Shown in pieces: positions 10,100 through 19,278 of a stretch of 19,278 nt of DNA; within the stretch, counting starts at the first letter, position 1, and each line of letters begins with the position of its first letter. The DNA is taken from NCBI GenBank assembly GCA_022453515.1, contig JAJNNY010000161.1:1-19278 (forward strand), given 5' to 3'. A model generated the notes under the pieces. That model had not been told where the DNA came from and did not search any database. It worked only from the letters and a program-made list of their open reading frames with translations. The translations under genes were made by a program, and so were the position numbers. This stretch comes from Astrocystis sublimbata. Lineage: Eukaryota; Ascomycota; Sordariomycetes; Xylariales; Xylariaceae.

Positions 10100-11732
10100 A
10101 TGGCGTCTACACTCCGTCTGGGCTCGTCTGCCCTGCGCTCCTCGCTCAGGGCTCCCGTGACGTCGCGGACCACCGCCTTCAACGCTGCCCGATGCTACTC
10201 GGCCAAGACTCAGGTATGCCGCAGCTGGACTTGACTCCCAGCCGTGAATTGCATCTCCCACCCGCGAGCCAGCGTGACTGACAGCCTTGTGCTTGTGCCT
10301 ACGCAGACCCTCAAGGAGCGCTTCGCCGAGCTGCTCCCGGAGAAGATTGAAGAGATCAAGGCTCTGCGAAAGTAGGCTCTCCATATGCGCCCCGTTCTCG
10401 AGTTGCTGACCGAATGCTTACCGTCCGCCGCAGAGAGCATGGCTCCAAGGTCGTCGACAAGGTCACCCTCGACCAGGTCTACGGCGGTGCCCGAGGCATC
10501 AAGGCCCTGGTCTGGGAGGGTTCCGTCCTCGACGCCGAGGAGGGTATCCGCTTCCGTGGCAAGACCATCCCCGAGTGCCAGGAGGTTCTTCCCAAGGCCC
10601 CCGGTGGCAGCGAGCCTCTGCCCGAAGGTGCGTTGCGTCCGAGTGCTGCCGATCCGGCTTGTGGGGGTCCCCAAGCTAAACATCTACAGGTCTCTTCTGG
10701 CTTCTCCTGACCGGCGAGGTCCCCAGTGAGCAACAGGTTCGCGCCCTGTCTGCCGAGTGGGCTGCCCGATCCGACATCCCCAAGTTCGTCGAGGAGCTCA
10801 TCGACCGCTGCCCTACCGACCTCCACCCCATGGCGCAGTTCTCCCTGGCCGTCACTGCTCTCGAGCAGACCTCGTCCTTCTCCAAGGCCTATGCCAAGGG
10901 TATCAACAAGAAGGAGTACTGGGGCTACACCTTTGAGGACTCGATGGACCTCATTGCCAAGCTCCCGACCATTGCCGCTCGCATCTACCAGAACGTCTTC
11001 AAGGGTGGCAAGGTCGCCCCTGTCCAGAAGGACAAGGACTACAGTTTCAACTTCGCCAACCAGCTCGGCTTCGGCGAGAACAAGGACTTCATTGAGCTCA
11101 TGCGCCTGTACCTCACCATCCACACCGATCACGAGGGTGGCAACGTCAGCGCCCACACCACCCACCTCGTCGGCAGTGCTCTGAGCTCTCCTTTCCTGTC
11201 CCTGGCCGCTGGCCTCAACGGTCTGGCCGGTCCTCTGCACGGCCTCGCCAACCAGGAGGTGCTGAACTGGCTTACCGAGATGAAGAAGGCCATCGGTGAC
11301 GACCTCAGCGACGAGAACATCAAGAACTACCTCTGGTCCACCCTCAACAGCGGACGTGTCGTGCCCGGCTACGGCCACGCCGTCCTGCGCAAGACCGACC
11401 CCCGTTACATGGCCCAGCGCACCTTCGCCCAGGAGAAGATGCCCAAGGACCCCATGTTCCAGCTCGTCAGCCAGGTGTACAAGATCGCCCCCGGTGTCCT
11501 GACGGAGCACGGCAAGACCAAGAACCCTTACCCCAACGTCGACGCCCACTCGGGCGTTCTGCTCCAGTACTACGGTCTGACCGAGGCCAACTACTACACG
11601 GTGCTGTTCGGTGTGTCGCGTGCCATCGGTGTGCTGCCCCAGCTCATCATCGACCGTGCCGTCGGTGCCCCCATCGAGCGTCCCAAGAGTTTCTCGACCG
11701 CCAAGTGGGTCGAGATCTGCAAGAAGCTGTAA
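10100..11732 (+). CDS. cit1: Citrate synthase, mitochondrial, 471 aa, four exons
   Basis: Exons 10100-10213, 10307-10371, 10434-10627 and 10690-11732 join in frame (1416 nt), with GT..AG introns of 93, 62 and 62 nt. The enzyme condenses acetyl-CoA and oxaloacetate to citrate, the entry step of the TCA cycle. Residues 1-34 are rich in Arg, Ser and Ala with no acidic residue, ending RCYS, a typical mitochondrial presequence. The three catalytic residues of the family are present: H308 in GPLHG, H354 in PGYGH and D409 in NVDAH, with spacings of 46 and 55 that equal those of pig heart H274/H320/D375. [17 protein letters not shown] and LRKTDPRY are also conserved. It ends in KKL, not a clear peroxisomal SKL, so this is the mitochondrial form, not a methylcitrate or glyoxylate paralogue. 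The start context is CACAATGG. Third positions are strongly C/G, suggesting high expression. Confidence 0.97.
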
Positions 11733-12640
11733 ATATTCCCGAACATACAATGGAGTTATAAAATTTTCAATATCGGGGCACAGGTTATGCATTATAGACG
11801 GTCTGAGGGTGGCTCCGTGTATCTGACGGGGGGCGTTGTGTTAGAGACTGTCCCACTACGATACCAAAAGCTGCGCTTGTACATTATAATATCACGATTG
11901 TGCTTTTACGACGAGAAAGATGGCCAACATGCCTCATGCCCGGATGCACCGCTACGCGATATGCCCCTTAAATTCAAAATGAAGTTTATTGTATCAATTG
12001 GAGTTAGGTAGACAAACGCCCTCAGTCAGTAGATTGGAGTCGACAGGATTTCATCTCAACACAAATTCAATATACTACTTACCTCATGGGTATTATGAGA
12101 CAAATGTTCCATTCTGCACAGCCGTACCCCAAATATAACACAGGTGGTTGGCAATTAAAGCGCATTCTGCAGCCGATGACAATGTCTCACGGTTTACCGT
12201 GACGGACTTGATGGTGCGTGGCAACGTGGGCGCAATTATGGGCGCAGTTGTGTGTGCTGTGATACCAATTAATTGAGTTGGCACGTACCTTGGCGACATG
12301 AGTTCACGTCAGGGATTGCGGAATGCGGATTGCTGATTGCTGGGGGAGGGGGGGGGATGTTTTGGGGAAAGGCCGAAATGTTGAGGGCCGATTGCGCAGC
12401 GAATGAGACGAAGTGGGATGTGAGCAGAGACAGGGCTTACTGTACTGTGCGGCCTATCGGGCTTATTATTTCCTTGGGTCTAAGTACTATCAGCAAAAAC
12501 AATTCGCAATTGTTGAGGAGGAGGAATTCAGCACCAGGTGATGAATGGAGAACATTTTATTGATTTTTTTTCATTAATACTACGACTATAACTAAGCCTA
12601 GCATCCTAGTCCTGGCATGCCTGGAATACCTAGTACGTGT

Positions 12641-12660
12641 AGACCGCTCGACGGCGGTCT
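12641..12660. promoter_or_regulatory. Perfect 7-bp inverted repeat containing CCG-N5-CGG
   Basis: AGACCGC and GCGGTCT flank a 6-nt loop (TCGACG). Inside is CCG-CTCGA-CGG (12644-12654), the form of site bound by dimeric Zn(II)2Cys6 fungal activators. It lies 0.9 kb after the citrate synthase stop and 1.1 kb before the carrier start. Binding is inferred only from the pattern, and a chance dyad is possible. Confidence 0.35.
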
Positions 12661-13138
12661 GCCTATTAGATCAAGACCAGGCTTGGCACGAGGATGTTCA
12701 TGATTTGACATTTTGACCCGTCGGCATCATCCGCATACCTTATTGTGTCTAGGTTGTACTTAGGCACTTGGGGGTATTTAGTGTAGGCATTGATTGACAT
12801 TTGCATGTGTTCGGCTCATGGCCACACCCGGGGTAGGACCTCGGGACTCGGGACTGGGGCAGGTAAGATCCCCTAGAGAAAGGCACATGTTCCGAGATGG
12901 GACGAGGTTCTCTATCTCATTAGGTAGTTCTGCGTGTGCCGGTGGCTCTCTCGGTCAGGGTCGGTTTGGTGCCAGTGATCGGCCTGCGAGAATCGGGGTG
13001 CCGAGACACCAATCAGCTTCTGGACATACTGCCTCAGAGCCCGCCTGGCTCGCCTGCAGGAGCTGGCGCAGGCATCATAATCATACAATTGCCCATTCCG
13101 AGATAGCCCGACCCCAGCCCGTTTGGGAAATATTTCCA

Positions 13139-13170
13139 AGTTACTGTAATATGCAAAAAAGTTACTGTAA
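13139..13170. promoter_or_regulatory. Two AGTTACTGTAA direct repeats, 21 bp apart
   Basis: Identical 11-mers at 13139-13149 and 13160-13170 are spaced exactly two helical turns apart. Each contains TTAC-T-GTAA, two TTAC half-sites facing each other, which recalls fungal bZIP (Yap-like) targets with an extra central base. They lie about 610 bp upstream of the carrier start codon. The repeat is directly visible; a regulatory role is inference. Confidence 0.4.
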
Positions 13171-13703
13171 AGAAGCTGTTGACATGCAGACGGAAAACAG
13201 CCCCAGCCGCCAGCCTAGAAAAAGACTTCTGGGGCAGATACTATGTAGGTACCCCAGGACCCTCAGCACACGGGCCTCGGGCGCTCAGCGTTTATCAAAG
13301 TCAACCGGGTTTAGCAGCCAGGGCCCGCCCACAGGTATGTACTTCCCTCCACCCAGGGTTCGCTCCACTAAGCGTGTACCTATCCCTACTTTCCTCCGCT
13401 TTCCCTGCCCAATCTCCTGCCAGTAGTACCTAGGCCACTTAGTGTCCACCGGTACCGCGCTAGTGAAGCTCGTCTGCCGGCGATACCCTAGCACCTGGAA
13501 GCTTGCAGGTGGGAGCTTACACCGGCTGACAGCCTATCCTACCTATCCTAGTACCTACCTACCCTACATACCCTTCAAGGTTCCATCTCAGTGAGCCTCA
13601 CAATAACTTACTTAGTACAAAACAGATACCTCCTCTCTTCTGCTTACAACTCTCCCATCGCAACCAACTCCGTACCCTTCTCTCTCCGCAACGCCCCGTA
13701 CAA

Positions 13704-13722
13704 CCCTCCCCCCTCCCCTCCC
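13704..13722 (-). promoter_or_regulatory. C-run tract before YHM2, G-quadruplex pattern on the template strand
   Basis: C-runs of 3, 6, 4 and 3 nt are each separated by a single T. The complementary strand therefore has four G-runs with 1-nt loops, the most stable quadruplex arrangement, and the C strand could form an i-motif. It ends 57 nt before the ATG at 13780, in the position of the core promoter or leader. An ordinary fungal CT-rich promoter tract is the alternative reading. Confidence 0.5.
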
Positions 13723-13779
13723 GCGACGAAGCACCCGATTGCCTTGGTCAGGCCCCCCTTGTAAACGACGACACGAGAC

Positions 13780-14919
13780 ATGTCCGGTGCCACCGCCAGC
13801 ATGCCGCCTCCTCTGACGGAGAAGAAGCTCGAGAAGAAGCCCATCAAGTTCTCCAACTTGTTGCTCGGCGCGGGTCTCAACCTCTTCGAGGTCACCACCC
13901 TTGGCCAGCCTCTCGAGGTCGTCAAGACCACCATGGCCGCGAACCGAGGCGACGGCTTCGGTTCTGCCCTCGGTCGCGTCTGGGGTCGTGGCGGTCCTCT
14001 TGGATGTAAGCTTTGTCACCAAACACCTGACATCAGATACTTGACGCCCTCCGTTCCACCGTCGCTCGATCCATTTCCGACGCTGACCAAGCTCGCGCTC
14101 CGTAGTCTACCAGGGCCTCATTCCCTGGGCCTGGATCGAAGCGTCGACCAAGGGCGCCGTGTTGCTGTTCGTCGCCTCCGAGGCCGAGTACTATGCCCGG
14201 TCGTTCGGTGCCTCTGAGTTCTTCGGCGGCATCACTGGTGGTGTCGTGGGTGGTGTGGCCCAGGCCTACGCCACCATGGGCTTCTGTACCTGCATGAAGA
14301 CTGTCGAGATCACCCAGCACAAGATCGCGGCCGCCGGTGTCAAGCCCCCGAGCACCTTTGCCACCTTCATGGACATCTACAAGAAGGAGGGTATTCGCGG
14401 CATCAACAAGGGTGTCAACGCCGTGGCCATCCGCCAGATGACCAACTGGGGCTCGCGCTTCGGTCTGTCGCGACTCGCCGAGCAGGGCATCCGCAAGGTC
14501 AACGGCAAGCAGAACGGCGAGCCGCTCGGCGTCGCCGAGAAGATCCTCTCTTCCGCCATCGGCGGTGGTCTCTCTGCCTGGAACCAGCCCATCGAGGTCA
14601 TCCGCGTGGAAATGCAGAGCAAGAAGGAGGACCCCAACCGTCCCAAGAAGATGACGGTTGGAAACACGTTCAAGTACATTTACCAGTCCAACGGTATCAA
14701 GGGCCTGTACCGCGGTGTTACCCCGCGTATCGGTCTTAGTGTTTGGCAAACGGTTTGCATGGTAGCCATGGGCGATATGTGAGTTCCTCTGCCCCATCCG
14801 CGTTCAGACTGGGCCTACTTCGTCCGTGTACTCAGGAAACTTGCTGACACATATCCTTGAACAGTGCCAAGGAGTATGTGGAGAAGCTGACTGGGGACAA
14901 GGTCACAGCTAAGCATTAG
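13780..14919 (+). CDS. YHM2: Mitochondrial citrate/2-oxoglutarate carrier (Yhm2-type), 317 aa, three exons
   Basis: Exons 13780-14005, 14106-14778 and 14865-14919 join in frame (954 nt). Introns are 100 nt (GTAAGC..TAG) and 86 nt (GTGAGT..CAG, branch CTGAC). The protein is a mitochondrial carrier of the SLC25 family. Carrier signatures are PLEVVK (44-49) in repeat 1 and PIEVIR (237-242) in repeat 3; repeat 2 has the degenerate FCTCMK (135-140), which is characteristic of Yhm2. Also Yhm2-like are [70 protein letters not shown] and the KH end. Length agrees with yeast Yhm2 (about 314 aa). Yeast Yhm2 exchanges citrate for 2-oxoglutarate across the inner membrane, supporting cytosolic citrate and NADPH supply. 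It follows the citrate synthase gene on the same strand. C-rich third positions suggest high expression. Ctp1-type citrate carriers are the main alternative but lack these motifs. Confidence 0.94.
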
Positions 14920-17900
14920 ACGGCGTTTAGACGGGATCTACTTGGGCTTTTTATGAGAAGAAGGCAGACAATTTCCTTCCAGGGTATGGAGACTTTGGAA
15001 TGGGTGGCTCAGCTTTGCCGATATAGAATTGCCCCTCTTTTTAGTTACTGATTGGGACTGTTTCTTTTCTGATTTTATATCCGATGTTGGATTGGTGCCA
15101 TGTGCCTACGAGTCTGTTCAGTGAGCAGAGCCGGGCTTATTGGCCTCCTTCGATGGCGCGTTACTGAGAGCCTTGGACGATCTTGCTGTGCCGTAACAGC
15201 TTAAAAGTATTTACTGCTGCCTCAGATCCAGAAGGTGGTAGGTGGGCTGGTGTGTGGGCTGGTGTGTTTAACGACAGGTTTTATTTATAATTCATATTGA
15301 ATGAAAAAAAGACATGATCTGCTTTTGGGCCAGAGCGAAACCTTCCAGCAATCCCTTGCCACTTCATACAGTGTGGTTCGAAGTAGCCACCTCCTATGCG
15401 ACATGGCATTGCAGAGCCTTAAGTTTAGTAGCATGGCGTGAACATTGATCATCGGCCAGAGACAAGTAAATCCGTGGCTCCTATCCTCAATATCTACAAG
15501 GCTGTCCGACATTTGTCGACGTCCAATCTAATTCAACTTCGACGTCAGTGTTGCAGAAAGCTGTGGGTGAAAGTGATTCGGACAATGTATGATATACCCC
15601 TCGTTATGATGCAATGAAAGTTGGGGTACGCCGCCAGGGTTATATGCCCACCACTTGGGTAATTTCTCAGAACAGAATTCATTGTTTTGTGTTTAGCGGA
15701 TGTATTGTCATCGTTCTATAAGAGTGATAATATAAACCTATGTGCCGAGATGTAAACATATCCGGCTCGGGGCATTGGGGCCCTATCTGCCGGCCCGCAG
15801 CTGTGAGTAACTGCATGCATGCATAATTCAGGTAATTCAATGTACCTAGGTGGAAGAAGCACGTAGCACTGCACATCGTCGGATAGATTGATCGAAGTAC
15901 TTGGCAGCTACTAGTGACCAGAGGTATCGAGTTACTTGCTTTCTTTGGACCCAGGCTCATTTTAAATCGATAAAGGTATAGTCATTACATGCCCAGGTAA
16001 TCTTCATTAAGTTCCCAGTCTATTCGTCACATGTGGAAAGGGTATCCATGGTTGTTGTAAGTGCGGGCCGAACGCTTCCGTGACCGAGTCAATATTCAGC
16101 AAACAAGTACGAGGAGCCGACTTCATTTCTGTTTCACCTTTGTTTGTTTCCTCAACAAATACGTAACGTCGTGCTGTGGAGTTGCATCGTGGCCAGTCGG
16201 TAATACGAGTGAGCTGTTTAAGCATCTTACGACGGAAACAATAACTAAGTTTTCGCATATTGTCTTGTTGGTTATATATGTTGTAAAATCATAGTTACGA
16301 AGCTTGCCTTAGTTAGCTACCCCCCTTCTTACCTTGCTCTCGTGAAGCGCTACGCTGTCTCTCTCGTTGCTTGATGTTATATGTAAATGTTGAAGTGTTG
16401 ATATGAAAGCCTCCGGGACTAGAGGTTTTAGTATCGAAAATGGAATTCCCCCTATTGCCGAGTAGTGCCTAAGGCTTGCGAATGTAGAATTAAGCTAGCT
16501 CATGCTCTACTTGTGTATCCGTCGTTATTCATGTAACACTCTCGGGTCACTAACTATTCATTCATAATGATAAGACAGCTTGTGAACAGACCTCCTGGTT
16601 GACTTAATGATGTCTGTTTTTTTTTAGCTAGTCTTAGCCACAGTAGAGTTCATGTGATATAAGCCTATAACTAATTGGGTGAGTTACTGGCAACCCTTAA
16701 TTCATTTTATAATACATTAGATACAGGAAATGGCAGGTACTAGCCTCGGAAACTTTATACGATAGAACACTTGGTCTCCTTGCTTTTGCTTTTCAAAATA
16801 ACGATAACATGGGTACTCGAGTTGTACTACACTGATTTACGTTAAGATACATTGCCAAGGTATGATATCTCATACAAGGAGACGGGTAACCGGGCTGGAC
16901 CGACCTGCTTAAACTCGTATTTAACATTCGTGGCCACCCGAAATAGCAACCAAGACGGCTGTAGTTAATGCCGACTAACCGCTTCAATTCAACCATATCC
17001 ATGAAGTGCAAATTCTGCCTTGCTCCCTGTAATAGCGCAAGTTTGCGTAATTTATACGCGCCATTGGCAATCACAAAGCGTATCTACCTACATGCGGCTG
17101 TTGTTCGACAATATGAGTGCCATTCGCTACGTACTTAACAACGAAAAAACACCAACGCCTGCCGACAAAGCAGGATATTCGGTCATATAACGCCAGCGAG
17201 CGGCCATCTTACACCCGGCCATGGATCTAACAGAGATAGAGGCGCCGAGCTACCCGAAAGGTTCAGCTATCTAGCCTATAGGAGAACCCAGGTTTTATAG
17301 AAATTAGACAGCAAGGGATATCCGTAACTAGGAGTTCTGGCTAACAGAACGAGAAGTAGTGATCCACTCAGGCAGATCGAAGCAGAATGATTAGGTAACA
17401 GGCTACGACTACCTGATCGACCAAAACATGGCACGCCATTCGGCCGGTCGCGTTATCCTGGTAAACTGGTCTGCGGTCTGAATTCTCTGAAGTAGAGACG
17501 ACCTGGGGTGTCAGGCGTTAAAGATCATAGGTCACCGAGAGGAAGGGCTCACGTACTAGGTGAGCCTACCTAGGTAAGCAACACAACAGCCATCTTGGGG
17601 CCCGACGACCTTGCAGTGGGCCTTTCGAGAGTTCCACATAACGATAAAAACAATGCAACATACGTGTTAAATGATGCCCTAGCTACGCAGGCATCCTTAG
17701 AGACGAAGCTGCAGACTCGCAGGCGAAGAAAGGGGGAAACGCGGGCAGAGACCAGAAACCATCCCCTACCACCGCAGCAATCAAAATGAACTACAAGTCT
17801 TCCGAAGGTAGCACTAGAAATAGCTCGAGAAAGGCCTATCGACACGTTGTAGGCGATAGAGCTGGACCTCAACGTGACTGACCAGGGGAGCTTGTTCTCA

Positions 17901-18261
17901 GGCGGGAAAGATTGTATTACTATTTAGCGATTCGATCGGGCCACAGCGATTCGGCGCAGCATTATAGGAATCTCAACTATGATAATACAGACATCCGCTG
18001 TACCGATAAACGTAAAGGCTTAGTTAGCGCAGATTATAATTACTACCTTATAATTAAATAGATGGAATTTCCTCTTGTAGATTATAAAAGAGACTGGTAT
18101 AGGTGAACCAATGTTCCGGGCAATGGGAACCCACTACCCCTATCGCCTTAACGTGAAAGATGGCTGTTCTGCCGTCGCTTGTTAGCAGTTGGTTCTTATG
18201 AGCCAAATTGTTGCTAAAGCCGAGATCGAGGACTCTTGGGTATGCCATTTTTCCTTGCGTC
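14920..18261. other. 3.3-kb region without a supportable gene
   Basis: After the carrier's 3' flank there are only short, stop-interrupted frames with no recognisable domain on either strand. Visible details are a 12-bp tandem repeat at 15244-15267, a T9 run near 16617, TACCTAGGTG at 15842-15851, CCTACCTAGGTA at 17566-17577, and two TTATAATTA words at 18034-18042 and 18048-18056. From about 15500 the DNA is richer in A/T than around the conserved genes. It could hold decayed repeats, non-coding RNA or distal regulatory DNA; nothing chooses between these. Confidence 0.5.
15244..15267 (+). repeat. Perfect 12-bp tandem duplication
   Basis: GGGCTGGTGTGT is repeated head to tail without mismatch (15244-15255 and 15256-15267), about 330 bp downstream of the carrier stop codon. 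Slippage is the likely cause. It is the same length as the unrelated duplication at 8951-8974. Confidence 0.8.
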
Positions 18262-18525
18262 TCACCTCATGTAGCTACGTGGCAAGCCGCCTTCCACGGG
18301 CTCAGGGTCATAGAAGCCGAATTTCTTGTACACGGACCTCCCATCTTCCGTCGACTCAAGCCACACTGAAATGAAAAGCAAATCCGCCATGTCACAGCCC
18401 CATTGCAGGATCATTCTGAGCAGACCGCGCCGTCGATAATCAGGGTCGGTGATACCGATATGCGCATCTAGGAAGGTGTTAGTCTCTAACTCCCTCCAGC
18501 CGCATTCCCCGACCCAGACGCTGTT
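18262..18525 (-). pseudogene. C-terminal fragment of a GNAT-family N-acetyltransferase
   Basis: Reading from 18525 down to a TGA at 18264-18262 gives 87 residues. From residue 18 on it reads like a fungal GNAT: FLDAHIGITDPDYRRRG, then LQWGCDMAD, then WLESTEDGRSVYKKFGF. These correspond to motif A (acetyl-CoA pyrophosphate loop; R31-R33, G34 at 18435-18424) and motif B with YxxFGF (18330-18313). The usual RxxGxG/A ends in Leu here (RRRGLL), which may weaken CoA binding. A TAG stop or acceptor-like GGTAG directly precedes the fragment, and I could not find the N-terminal half upstream: the open stretch at about 18731-18858 does not splice onto it in frame. It is probably a relic; a gene with introns I failed to resolve is possible. 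Confidence 0.6.
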
Positions 18526-19278
18526 CTACCTCTTTTCAGACTTGTCTTATAACGACAGGAAGACACACTGTCAAAAAAAGTCATCATTATCTGCAATCCT
18601 ACAGGATGGATGCAGCGGTCTCAATCCTAAAAAAACAAGTAAGGTCATGTCGCCTTGTTATGGTGTGTGACCTGCGAATTGCAGGGTAATAAAAATCACT
18701 TGCAGTTATCTGCCCGGCTGGACATACCTATGGGTATATCATCATCATCTTCGCCAGGACCCGGGAAGAGGCGACAGCTTGATATCCACTCGTTGCTATG
18801 TATGGCAGTGTGTCTATGCATGCCGCGAGGATATTTAGGCTCGTAGAGCATGTAGCGAACCTATTCTGCATCATTTGAGAAGTAGAAGAAGTCACTTTGC
18901 AGGTTCTTGATTTGCAGTTAACAATAAGCGAAACAAGATGTCGTTAGATAGATTCGAGGAGGCTCCCACCACAGGGGGGTAGAAGTTCACTCTATAATTA
19001 GTTGTTACACATGTTTACATTAAGTACTTGCAGATAGGAAGCCGACGCGCCGAAAAATAGACAATTGGTTCTCGTCTTCAGTTCGTGAGGGGCCATAAGG
19101 CCTCACTTATGCAGGTAGGACCAACAAGCATAAGGTGTTCCTATGGTCTCACCCAACGTGCCGAGGGAGCCGAAGGGGCCCTTCTAGCAAGGTCAATAAA
19201 TAGAGTCACATCTCCCGGCCCTCGTCGAATGAATAATGAGTCATGGACTAGAGCTCAAGCGATTCCCGTTTTTCCAAG
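18526..19278. other. Non-coding or degenerate sequence at the right edge
   Basis: If the GNAT fragment were a complete gene, its 5' exons should be here on the minus strand. A minus-strand stretch at about 18858-18731 is open and ends with four Asp codons before a GTATGT donor-like site, but the phase does not fit the GNAT exon and no GNAT motif is visible. The rest has short frames only, and no tRNA or repeat was recognised. Confidence 0.45.

Larger units (their letters stand above)
11733..13779. other. Intergenic region: citrate synthase 3' flank and YHM2 promoter
   Basis: No gene can be supported in these 2.0 kb. The 3' flank of citrate synthase has an AT-rich TTATAAAATTTTCAATATC at about 11757 suited to polyadenylation. 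A G5-A-G9 run lies at 12342-12356, just after repeated GATTGC words. Further on come a hairpin at 12641-12660, a spaced direct repeat at 13139-13170, TACCTAGG-type words at 13246, 13426 and 13544-13562, and a C-run tract directly before the carrier gene. Open frames here have no domain-like sequence. Confidence 0.6.

Noticed and set aside
6757..10675. GGGGGTCCCC-type words at about 6757, 8671 and 10664
   Set aside because: They fall in unrelated contexts (an exon, a promoter, an intron), flanking sequences do not match, and short G/C runs are common here.
10479..11792. Long minus-strand open frame (437 codons) opposite the citrate synthase gene
   Set aside because: It lies opposite conserved citrate synthase exons. 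The strong C/G third-position bias of that gene removes stops from the complementary frame, and the translation is low-complexity (Val/Gly/Leu/Asp-rich) without domains.
14033..14797. Minus-strand open frame (254 codons) opposite the carrier gene
   Set aside because: Same cause as opposite citrate synthase: codon bias of the real gene. The translation looks like a shadow (many His, Asp, Gly, Leu) and has no recognisable family.
16793..17074. Minus-strand frame of 93 codons in the gene-free region
   Set aside because: No domain, no favourable codon bias and no splice partners; it is compatible with chance in moderately AT-rich DNA.
17585..18168. 12-bp inverted repeat AACAGCCATCTT (17585-17596 and 18157-18168) that could mark the ends of a small transposon
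   Set aside because: About ten 12-mer matches are expected by chance in a window of this size, and there is no target-site duplication or internal transposase-like sequence.
1..19278. tRNA, 5S rRNA and CRISPR arrays
   Set aside because: T-loop-like words were looked for on both strands (for example near 15375), but none had a matching stem and acceptor. No 5S-like start was seen, and there are no regularly spaced repeats.

Overview
The window looks like nuclear DNA of a filamentous ascomycete, most likely a Sordariomycete. The evidence is short spliceosomal introns (about 49-190 nt) with GT..AG ends and CTAAC/CTGAC-type branch sites, compact genes, C-rich third codon positions in highly expressed genes, pyrimidine-rich tracts before start codons, and AT-rich islands that resemble RIP-degraded repeats. 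The two conserved mitochondrial genes match well-known fungal families closely. I cannot name a species.

Layout. 1-303: AT-rich island and a very short 5' flank. 304-4149 (+): a three-exon gene for a 1235-residue WD40 protein with acidic disordered regions, possibly of the Raf1/DIM-9 (DCAF26) type. 4150-5068: shared 3' flank. 5069-7613 (-): a seven-exon gene for a 672-residue Nrd1/Seb1-type RNA-binding termination factor (CID, RS-rich linker, RRM). 7614-10099: a 2.5-kb divergent promoter region with a G-quadruplex-like purine tract, a second AT-rich island and clustered TACCTAGGTA-type palindromes. 10100-11732 (+): four-exon mitochondrial citrate synthase, 471 residues. 11733-13779: promoter region with several dyads and repeats. 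13780-14919 (+): three-exon Yhm2-type mitochondrial citrate/2-oxoglutarate carrier, 317 residues. 14920-18261: 3.3 kb with no gene I can support. 18262-18525 (-): C-terminal piece of a GNAT acetyltransferase, probably a relic. 18526-19278: nothing convincing.

How the genes relate. Citrate synthase and the Yhm2-type carrier are tandem neighbours and act on the same metabolite, making citrate in the matrix and exchanging it across the inner membrane. The WD40 gene and the Nrd1/Seb1 gene are convergent. If the WD40 protein is the Raf1/DIM-9 orthologue, both could touch heterochromatin, because fission-yeast Seb1 also has a role in silencing; that link is a hypothesis. I found no CRISPR array, intact transposon, rRNA or convincing tRNA, and no clear new multi-gene system. 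The most useful second looks are the identity of the WD40 protein, the 34-nt micro-exon carrying the RRM's RNP2 motif, the citrate synthase/carrier pairing, and the structured non-coding motifs.
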